Assembly: GCA_017462615.1 (NCBI GenBank)
Contig: JAFTQT010000078.1
Coordinates: 1 to 46,621 of the forward strand
Origin: Clostridia bacterium
Lineage (GTDB): Bacteria > Bacillota > Clostridia > Oscillospirales > CAG-272
Direction of reading: 5' to 3'
Length of the DNA: 46,621 nt
The notes under the pieces were generated by a model. The model saw only the letters and a program-made list of their open reading frames with translations. It was not told the origin of the DNA and searched no databases. Shown in pieces: positions 40,844-46,621 of this stretch. The first letter of the stretch is position 1; each line of letters opens with the position of its first letter. A program made the position numbers and the translations under genes.

Positions 40844-43429
40844 TCAAGCCTTGCTTTCCGAAAGCTTGCGGACGAATTCGGTGATCTCGTTACCGATGCG
40901 CGTCAGCTCCTCCAGGAATTCCTTGGCGGTCATGCGGGAGATGCCCTCGTGGACTGCGGAGAATTGCAGAAGCTTGTCGTTTGTCACCGTGCGAATGCTG
41001 TAATCGGGGCCAAGCTCATGCATCATGCGCTCGATATACGCATCAGCAGTCTGATCGGCCTTGGTATATACGATTTTATAGCCGTCGTGCTTAAGCTCCG
41101 AGCCCTCGCCATCCTTCACGAGATATGCGTCAAACACCAGCACCAGCTCTGTCTTGGTATAGGAAACGTAGCTGCTGAGCAGATCCATCAGCTCCTCTCT
41201 GGCCTTTTCCAGACTGAACTGAGCGGTCTCCTTCAAGTGATCGTCGGTATAGATCAGGTTGTAGCCGTCAACGATCACCATGTTTCTCTTCGGGCGTGCC
41301 GTCTTTTGCTTGTGGGGCTTTCCTTGCCCGTCTCCGGAGATCACCTTGGGGTCGCTATATTGCTTGCGCTTGATGGGGCCGAATAGGCGGAGCATGATGG
41401 TCTCCAGCTCCTCGTCGCTGATGTGATAGTTTCGCGCCAGGGTGGTTGCCTTCGGCATGATGGTCGCGCTTGCGGAGGCATCCTTGAGGTCGACCTCCAG
41501 ATGCTTGTAGCTGTCAACCTCGCTCCAATGCACGGTAAAGCCTGCGCCGTGGGCGCAAAATACGGAATGGGGCGGGTTGTCAAGGTCGCCCTCGGGATCG
41601 TATCCCGTTTGGGCGACGATGTCCTCCTGATCGTGACAGGGCTCGTATCCATCCGAGGTGCAAAAGAGCCGCCCCTCGCCTCGGGTATATGCAATGACCT
41701 CCTTGGTGTAATCAAACAGCGTAGATACCGGTGCTCTGCCGCATATGGCGGTGCGCTCCGTGTCCGAGCCCTCCAGCTCGAAATCCGCGAAGCGCGCCTG
41801 CAGGTCGGACATGGCTCTCCCCACCGAGGCGGTTGGGATCTCCAGTCTGAAGTGGTAGTAGGGCTCCAGCAGCGTGCATCCCGCCTTCATCAGCCCGTGC
41901 CGTACCGCCCGGTAGGTGGCCTCACGGAAGTCGCCGCCCTCGGTGTGCTTCAAATGCGCCTTGCCCGCTACCAGCGTGATCTTGGTATCCGTCAGCAGAG
42001 CGCCCGTCAGCGTGCCGCGATGGTCCTTTTCGTACAGATGCGTGAGGATCAGCCTTTGCCAATTCAGATCCAGGGTGTTTTCGGGCAGACGTACGTCAAA
42101 GATCACTCCCGTGCCCTTGGGCTGCGGCTCGATCAGCAGCTGTACCTCTGCATAATGGCGCAGCGGCTCAAAGTGCCCGACGCCGATCGCCCTTCCCGCC
42201 GCCTTTTCTTTATAGAGTATTTTTCCTGCGCCAAGGGTGCAATCAATGGAGAATCTATCGTGGATCAGCCGTTTGATCAGCTCGGTCTGTACCTCACCCA
42301 TGAGTCGTGCCTCAATTTGCGAAAGCTCCTCGTTCCACATCAGATGGAGGGAGGGCTCTTCCTCCTCCAGCTCCTTCAGCTTCGGGAAGTAGACCCGCGT
42401 ATCGCATTCGGGAGGTAGATGAATGGCATAGGAGAGCACGGGCTCCAGCAGCGGCTTTTGCGTGTCCTGCTCAAGGCCGAGGCCCTGGCCGACGTAAGAG
42501 GCGGAAAGGCCGATCACCGCGCAGATCTCTCCGGCAGCAGCCGTATCGATCTGCTCAAATTTATCACCGGAGTAGAGCCTGATCTGGCTGATCTTTTCCG
42601 TGATGCGCGTCCCCTCCGGAGAAAGGTAGCTGATCTCATCCCGCGCGGATAAGGTGCCACCGGTGATCTTCATATAGGTCAGTCGCGACGTTCCTGTGCG
42701 CGATATTTTATAGACCCTTGCGCCAAAGCCCTCCTGGTCATAGATGGGGGAGAGGGTATATTTGTCCAGCGTATCCAGTAAATACTCTATGCCTTGCATC
42801 CGCAGGGCGGAGCCAAAGAGGCAAGGGAACAGCTTGCGGTGGCTGATCAGATCAGCGATATCGCCGTCGTCAACGCCCTCACCCGCAAGAAAGCTGTCCA
42901 TAAAATCCTCGTGCACAAAGGCGAGCTTTTCCTCCAGCTCCTCGCGCTGCTCCGCCTCCAAAAAGCCGACGCACAACGGGGACAGAACGGCCGCAAGCTC
43001 TTTTCCGAGCTCCTCCTTCCGTTTGATGGAGAGGTCGCATTTATTCACAAAAAGAAAGGTCGGCACGCCGTAATGCTCCAGCAGCTGCCAAAGCGTTCGC
43101 GTATGATTCTGTATTCCCTCCGAGGCGCTGATTACAAGCACGGCGTAGTCAAGAAGCGCCAGCGTGCGTTCGGTCTCTGCGGAAAAATCCACGTGGCCGG
43201 GCGTATCCAGGAGGATGAAGTCGCAATTCTCACTTGAAAATCTGGCCTGCTTGGAAAAAATGGTGATGCCGCGCTCACGTTCGATAGCATTGGTGTCAAG
43301 ATAGGTGTTTTTATGATCTACCCGCCCCAGGGTGCGGATCCTGCCCGAAACGTAGAGCAGCGCCTCGCTGAGGGTGGTTTTGCCCGCATCCACGTGAGCG
43401 AGAATACCAATGGTTATTTTCTTTTTCAA
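40844..43429 (-). CDS. TetM-like ribosomal GTPase fused to a YacP/Rae1-type NYN nuclease domain
   Basis: An 861-residue protein. Residues 1-~690 form an EF-G/TetM-like translational GTPase: P-loop GILAHVDAGKTTLSE, RERGIT, DTPGHVDF, NKCD and GSAL are all present, followed by EF-G-type domains II to V. In domain IV it has HLKHTEGGDFREATYRA where TetM has its YSPVS-type tip loop, so tetracycline rescue should not be assumed. After a basic linker (about 695-715) comes a NYN/PIN-like domain (about 716-846): VDGYNLIY, ELVLVFDAYLVK, YTKADQTADAYIE and TVTNDK, matching Bacillus subtilis YacP/Rae1, a ribosome A-site mRNA endonuclease. The start is a TTG with AAAGGAGG 7 bases upstream. Own promoter at 43463-43491. 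Inferred role: cutting mRNA on particular ribosomes. Confidence 0.88.
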   Translation of the reverse strand: MKKKITIGILAHVDAGKTTLSEALLYVSGRIRTLGRVDHKNTYLDTNAIERERGITIFSKQARFSSENCDFILLDTPGHVDFSAETERTLALLDYAVLVISASEGIQNHTRTLWQLLEHYGVPTFLFVNKCDLSIKRKEELGKELAAVLSPLCVGFLEAEQREELEEKLAFVHEDFMDSFLAGEGVDDGDIADLISHRKLFPCLFGSALRMQGIEYLLDTLDKYTLSPIYDQEGFGARVYKISRTGTSRLTYMKITGGTLSARDEISYLSPEGTRITEKISQIRLYSGDKFEQIDTAAAGEICAVIGLSASYVGQGLGLEQDTQKPLLEPVLSYAIHLPPECDTRVYFPKLKELEEEEPSLHLMWNEELSQIEARLMGEVQTELIKRLIHDRFSIDCTLGAGKILYKEKAAGRAIGVGHFEPLRHYAEVQLLIEPQPKGTGVIFDVRLPENTLDLNWQRLILTHLYEKDHRGTLTGALLTDTKITLVAGKAHLKHTEGGDFREATYRAVRHGLMKAGCTLLEPYYHFRLEIPTASVGRAMSDLQARFADFELEGSDTERTAICGRAPVSTLFDYTKEVIAYTRGEGRLFCTSDGYEPCHDQEDIVAQTGYDPEGDLDNPPHSVFCAHGAGFTVHWSEVDSYKHLEVDLKDASASATIMPKATTLARNYHISDEELETIMLRLFGPIKRKQYSDPKVISGDGQGKPHKQKTARPKRNMVIVDGYNLIYTDDHLKETAQFSLEKAREELMDLLSSYVSYTKTELVLVFDAYLVKDGEGSELKHDGYKIVYTKADQTADAYIERMMHELGPDYSIRTVTNDKLLQFSAVHEGISRMTAKEFLEELTRIGNEITEFVRKLSESKA

Positions 43430-43462
43430 AGCGCGCCCTCCTTTCCATCAAAGCCTTTGATG

Positions 43463-43491
43463 ATTATATCACATTTCCGGCGGTTTTTCAA
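43463..43491 (-). promoter_or_regulatory. promoter of the GTPase-nuclease fusion
   Basis: On the minus strand TTGAAA (43491-43486) and a perfect TATAAT (43468-43463), 17-base spacer, giving a short leader of about 25 bases before the TTG start. Confidence 0.8.
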
Positions 43492-43643
43492 TATCGTATC
43501 GGATATATCTTCGAATATGTCTTCCGCCTCGGAGCGCGACTCGCGATGGAGGTACAATCGGACGCAACCGAATAATGAGTCAGGCATCGGTGAAATTACC
43601 GATGCCCAAATTACATAAATATCGTGGAAAGCCGCAAATATAG

Positions 43644-43672
43644 TTGAAATATTCATAATAGTATGATATAAT
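43644..43672 (+). promoter_or_regulatory. promoter of a candidate small RNA
   Basis: TTGAAA (43644-43649) and TATAAT (43667-43672), 17-base spacer, in a gene-free stretch (43492-43868). A terminator follows about 95 bases downstream with no plausible coding sequence between. Confidence 0.65.
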
Positions 43673-43678
43673 TATTTT

Positions 43679-43771
43679 ATAAAAATACGTTCCACATAAG
43701 GTTGTGGGAAATTAATCTATCTAAGAACGACGATGCGCCCATAGCTTTGGATAAGTTATGGGCGCATTTCG
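43679..43771 (+). ncRNA. candidate small RNA of about 93 nt
   Basis: Bounded by the promoter at 43644-43672 and a 15-bp hairpin with one G-T pair (43733-43747 with 43753-43767) followed by TTCGTTTA. A first hairpin (TTCCACA with TGTGGGAA, 43690-43710) precedes it; between the two lies an AT-rich single-stranded segment. No reading frame with a ribosome binding site is present. I do not recognise an Rfam family. It may be a trans-acting sRNA or a leader for the sigma operon if the terminator is leaky. Confidence 0.5.
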
Positions 43772-43810
43772 TTTATTCAAGAAAGTATCAAAAATATTTG
43801 GAAAATTATG

Positions 43811-43840
43811 TGACATTCTTTTTCAAAACCGTAGTATATA
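43811..43840 (+). promoter_or_regulatory. possible promoter of the sigma/anti-sigma operon
   Basis: TGACAT (43811-43816) and TATATA (43835-43840), 18-base spacer. The sequence could also be read as an ECF-type promoter (TGACATT ... CGTAGTATA), which would fit autoregulation by the sigma factor encoded 29 bases downstream. The sequence does not settle which. Confidence 0.4.
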
Positions 43841-43868
43841 GGTGAGGCACACAAAGGAAGGTGATGAT

Positions 43869-44426
43869 ATGGACGATAGTAAGATAATTGAATTGTTCTA
43901 CGAGCGCTCGGAACAAGCAATCGTTGAGCTATCGAAAAAGTATGGAGATACTTGTCATAAAATCGCCGTCAATATTCTGAAAAACGATCCCGATGCCGAG
44001 GAATGTGTCAACGATACCTACTTAGGGGCTTGGAACTCTATACCGCCTCAAAATCCTAATCCTCTACTTACCTATATTTGTCGCATTGTTCGGAACATAT
44101 CTATCAAGCGTTATCATCAAAACACCGCAAAGAAGCGAAACAGCTACTACGACGTGGCTCTTGACGAGCTTGAAAACTGTTTGCCCTCTGCCACAAACGT
44201 GCAGGACGAGGTTAACGCCAAAGAGCTTACCGAGTTATTCGATGATTTCCTTGACGGCTTGGATAAAACCAATCGCATTATGTTCGTAAGGCGTTATTGG
44301 TTTTCAGATTCCATTTCAGATATTGCGGCAATGTTCAAAATGAACAACCACGCTGTAACTGTCCGTCTTTCTCGCACAAGAGAAAAGCTCAGGCAGTACC
44401 TAATTGAAAAAGGAGTCACAATATGA
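43869..44426 (+). CDS. ECF-type sigma-70 factor
   Basis: The 185-residue protein has region 2 (ERSEQAIVELSKKYGDTCHKIA, DAEECVNDTYLGAWNSIP, PLLTYICRIVRNISI) and region 4 (NRIMFVRRYWFSDSISDIAAMF, then helix NHAVTVRLSRTREKLRQYL). Regions 1 and 3 are absent, as in ECF factors. The start at 43869 follows AAGGAAGGTG. Its stop overlaps the ATG of the next gene (ATGA, 44423-44426), the usual coupling of an ECF factor with its membrane anti-sigma. Base composition is clearly AT-richer than the rest of the window. Confidence 0.92.
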   Translation: MDDSKIIELFYERSEQAIVELSKKYGDTCHKIAVNILKNDPDAEECVNDTYLGAWNSIPPQNPNPLLTYICRIVRNISIKRYHQNTAKKRNSYYDVALDELENCLPSATNVQDEVNAKELTELFDDFLDGLDKTNRIMFVRRYWFSDSISDIAAMFKMNNHAVTVRLSRTREKLRQYLIEKGVTI

Positions 44427-45667
44427 AAAGAGAAAAAATTTCTGAAGCTATGGGAAATATTAGTTCCCGACACATCAAAGAAGCGGCAGAGTTTAAGGCA
44501 GACGAAAAACCTCACCGAAACAAGAACGCTTGGATGAAGTGGGTGTCAATTGCTGCTTGCTTTTGCTTGATAATTACGGGCGTATTTGCTGCCTTTCAAA
44601 TGGGATTGTTTGATAACAACGAGTTGGGTGATTATGATCCCGAAATTATACCCGGTAATGACGGTAACACAAATCCCGATATTGACGACAATGAATATAA
44701 CAACATATTCAGTATCGCCAATGGTTCGCTTTACTTGGAAATCTATGATGCTTATACAATCCCAAATGAAGCAGACGTCATTACGATTTATCTGAGTGAA
44801 TGTAAAGGAAATAACGAAGTATTCTTCCGTTCATCGAATAAAATTGCTGATCAAGTTATCCGACGTATCGAATCCACGGACGGCAAGCAAGTAGCAACTA
44901 ATAATAACGGTATATTTACACTCGATTTATTTGAAGATCAAGATTTTGTTGCACTTAACCTATACTTTGATGCCGGAACGTTCCAAAAAAGTGTAGAAAT
45001 TAACGGCGGCACGGGTGGAAACGAGAATGTTGACTACGATCCTAACGCCCCCGTAGATGAAGATGTATATGATGACCACGCTTCCTCTACTACTGCAATC
45101 CCTGCAACCGTATATTTTGAATGTTCTGCAATACTTCCCGATCGTGGATACGATGAAATACACTTCTCTCGTGTTTTGTCTGCGATTTCCAATGAGCCTA
45201 AAGTGAACATTTTTGGAACTACCGACAACCTCGAAGAAGCTATAAACGCAGTAGGATTGCAAGCACTAATTTTGTTTGAAGAATATACCCCCACAAACAT
45301 TAGCTATAAAAAAACAAACGAAAATGCACTTGTGACATATCAATATGGCGCAAACGCTACCGTTACTGTGCGCATCTATGAGTATTACAACATTGACTAT
45401 ACGCTTGAAACCTTTGTGTATTCAACCAATGTAATTGATTATGATCTGTACCCATGGGCTACCGAAACAGCAAGAGAAAAAGACGGACTTCCGTACAGCC
45501 TCCACGTTTGCTACAAGAATGATGATGAGTGGAAATCCGAAATAGCCGTGCTCAATTACACAGGAGATGGTAACAACATCTTTTTCGTGGTTCAATTCGA
45601 TCTTTCGGGTGAAAACATAGAGCAAGATGTTAAGCTCCTTTTGGAACAGATGACATTCGTTAAATAA
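44423..45667 (+). CDS. one-pass membrane protein, putative anti-sigma factor
   Basis: The 414-residue protein begins with a cytoplasmic segment of about 36 residues (KREKISEAMGNISSRHIKEAAEFK), then one transmembrane helix (about 37-60, WVSIAACFCLIITGVFAAF), then a large extracellular part rich in Asp, Asn and Tyr with two Asp/Pro/Gly-rich linkers. This topology and the 4-base overlap with the sigma gene are typical of anti-sigma factors that release sigma on an external signal. No zinc-binding HXXXCXXC motif is seen in the N-terminal part. The extracellular sensor domain is not recognised. Two lipoprotein genes follow. Confidence 0.75.
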   Translation: MKREKISEAMGNISSRHIKEAAEFKADEKPHRNKNAWMKWVSIAACFCLIITGVFAAFQMGLFDNNELGDYDPEIIPGNDGNTNPDIDDNEYNNIFSIANGSLYLEIYDAYTIPNEADVITIYLSECKGNNEVFFRSSNKIADQVIRRIESTDGKQVATNNNGIFTLDLFEDQDFVALNLYFDAGTFQKSVEINGGTGGNENVDYDPNAPVDEDVYDDHASSTTAIPATVYFECSAILPDRGYDEIHFSRVLSAISNEPKVNIFGTTDNLEEAINAVGLQALILFEEYTPTNISYKKTNENALVTYQYGANATVTVRIYEYYNIDYTLETFVYSTNVIDYDLYPWATETAREKDGLPYSLHVCYKNDDEWKSEIAVLNYTGDGNNIFFVVQFDLSGENIEQDVKLLLEQMTFVK

Positions 45668-45690
45668 TAAAAAAGAACAGGAGGTTGTTT

Positions 45691-46314
45691 ATGAGAAAAA
45701 TTGTATTAAGAATTGTATCGGCAATATGTATGGTGTTGCTCTGTTTTTCTATGGCTTCCTGTTCTTCGTACAAAGTTGAGGAAGGATATTATTATTTTAG
45801 CAGAGTGCCCTCAATGTTTCTTGGAATAAGAACCAATCAAACAGAATATCCGTTAGATGATGTTTCTTTAGAAATCGCTTATGGATGGGCAGAAGGATAC
45901 CTTGATGAAACAGGACACGAGGGATATGAACCTTACTCTGTATTGATAGTTGCTTACGATTGGACTTTGAACGGAGAGTTGCCATATCGCGAGCCTACCG
46001 AAAATTATGATGCTTATTTTTCTACGGATAGCCTCTGCGTATTAAAAGAGATTAAAGAAGATTTTTCTAACGACAAATACGTAGTGACAACAAGCGGTTC
46101 TTTGGGAGCAAAGGTTGAGTATAACACAAAGGAAACTTTCCGCATACCCGAAGAACTCTTTGAGAATTTAACAAGCAGCCGAAGCTCGATTTACTTTGAG
46201 ATTGTTTTGATAGGCTACTCCGAAAGCGATAACACCTATTTAGCTACTTATACTGACGAAATAACAATTAATTTTGAGGTTGACGATAACAATACTGTTA
46301 AAATTATAGATTAG
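45691..46314 (+). CDS. lipoprotein of the sigma operon
   Basis: The 207-residue product has a lipoprotein signal peptide (RK, hydrophobic core, lipobox MASC, Cys 24) and a beta-rich mature part with an alternating acidic pattern; family not recognised. The ATG at 45691 is 5 bases after AGGAGG; a TTG 6 bases earlier overlaps that site. It is 23 bases after the anti-sigma gene and shares its AT-rich codon use, so it is probably part of the same regulon, perhaps in sensing or responding to envelope stress. Confidence 0.8.
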   Translation: MRKIVLRIVSAICMVLLCFSMASCSSYKVEEGYYYFSRVPSMFLGIRTNQTEYPLDDVSLEIAYGWAEGYLDETGHEGYEPYSVLIVAYDWTLNGELPYREPTENYDAYFSTDSLCVLKEIKEDFSNDKYVVTTSGSLGAKVEYNTKETFRIPEELFENLTSSRSSIYFEIVLIGYSESDNTYLATYTDEITINFEVDDNNTVKIID

Positions 46315-46326
46315 GAGGTTAACACA

Positions 46327-46621
46327 ATGAAGAAAATAATAGCTTTCACTTTAGCCGTGGTAGCACTTCTGTGTTGCCTTGTCGGATGCAACCAAGATGA
46401 TATTGACGATTTTAGCCAACCGCTATCCAACCTTGAATTCTGGATAGCTGAAAATGTTGATGATGTGGATTTTTCAAAATATCAAATCAAATATGGTATG
46501 ATGGGTGGAACTGAATATTACGGAACGGGATATGTACCTACAATAGATGAAAACGGTCAGCAAGTTGATCCCGAACATTGCGTTCTCTTTACGGTTACTT
46601 CCTATCCCGATTATTCGAGCA
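46327..46621 (+). CDS. second lipoprotein of the sigma operon (3' end missing)
   Basis: The first 98 codons are visible: a lipoprotein signal peptide (KK, hydrophobic run, lipobox LVGC, Cys 21) and a mature part starting with NQDDIDDF and containing the segment KYGMMGGTEYYG. AGGAGG is 7 bases upstream and the previous stop 12 bases away. The gene runs off the window end, so length and fold are unknown. Confidence 0.8.
   Translation, partial: MKKIIAFTLAVVALLCCLVGCNQDDIDDFSQPLSNLEFWIAENVDDVDFSKYQIKYGMMGGTEYYGTGYVPTIDENGQQVDPEHCVLFTVTSYPDYSS

Noticed and set aside
40844-43429. Tetracycline resistance gene tet(M)-type
   Set aside because: The GTPase part is related, but the domain IV tip sequence differs from TetM, a nuclease domain is fused to it, and no mobile-element context is present.

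Overview
The window looks like a chromosomal stretch from a Gram-positive, gut-type member of class Clostridia (Bacillota), probably an uncultured lineage. This rests on strong AAGGAGG ribosome binding sites, near-consensus sigma-A promoters with 17-base spacers, many small lipoproteins, an Xre-type regulator, a YwaF-like membrane protein, a clostridial ECF sigma/anti-sigma pair and a DUF512-Der-ObgE-Ppa cluster. Most of the window is fairly GC-rich. The last ~3 kb is clearly richer in A+T with different codon use. I recognised no tRNA, rRNA, insertion sequence, prophage or CRISPR array. Family names come from recalled motifs, not database searches.

Layout. (1) 1-4.04 kb: the 3' part of a very long parallel beta-helix surface protein, then a 42-residue peptide gene and a terminator. 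(2) 4.05-4.8 kb: a mosaic of short palindromic repeats and an unannotated-looking type I toxin-antitoxin locus (29-residue hydrophobic toxin on the minus strand, convergent antisense RNA on the plus strand). (3) 4.9-9.5 kb, minus strand: DUF512 radical-SAM-like protein, der, obgE, ppa, one promoter and one terminator. (4) 9.6-11.4 kb: two tandem paralogous lipoproteins sharing an almost identical 97-bp 5' end. (5) 11.6-24.1 kb: a complete branched-chain amino acid operon, ilvB-ilvN-ilvC-ilvD-leuA-leuC-leuD-leuB-ilvE-ilvA-ridA, preceded by a leader peptide packed with Ile/Leu/Val codons and a perfect 13-bp terminator, i.e. a transcription attenuator. At the leuD/leuB junction an expected ATGA overlap reads ATTA, which removes both the leuD stop and the leuB ATG.

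(6) 24.2-27.7 kb, minus strand: a large lipoprotein, a dense array of small hairpins, and an Xre regulator plus polytopic membrane protein controlled by two matching 18-bp operators. (7) 27.8-32.7 kb: two neutral-ceramidase-fold proteins and a DUF4838 protein in one operon. (8) 32.8-38.4 kb: a lipoprotein, then a minus-strand surface-polysaccharide cluster (RfbH-like sugar dehydrase, flippase, YwaF/TMEM164-like membrane protein, GT2 glycosyltransferase). (9) 38.6-43.5 kb: an aldehyde dehydrogenase, a DUF1871-like small protein, and a TetM-like ribosomal GTPase fused at its C-terminus to a YacP/Rae1-type NYN nuclease domain. (10) 43.6-46.6 kb: a candidate small RNA, then an AT-rich operon of ECF sigma factor, one-pass anti-sigma-like protein and two lipoproteins, the last cut by the window end.

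The strongest leads are the GTPase-Rae1 fusion, the type I toxin-antitoxin locus, the ilv leader attenuator and the leuD/leuB junction lesion.
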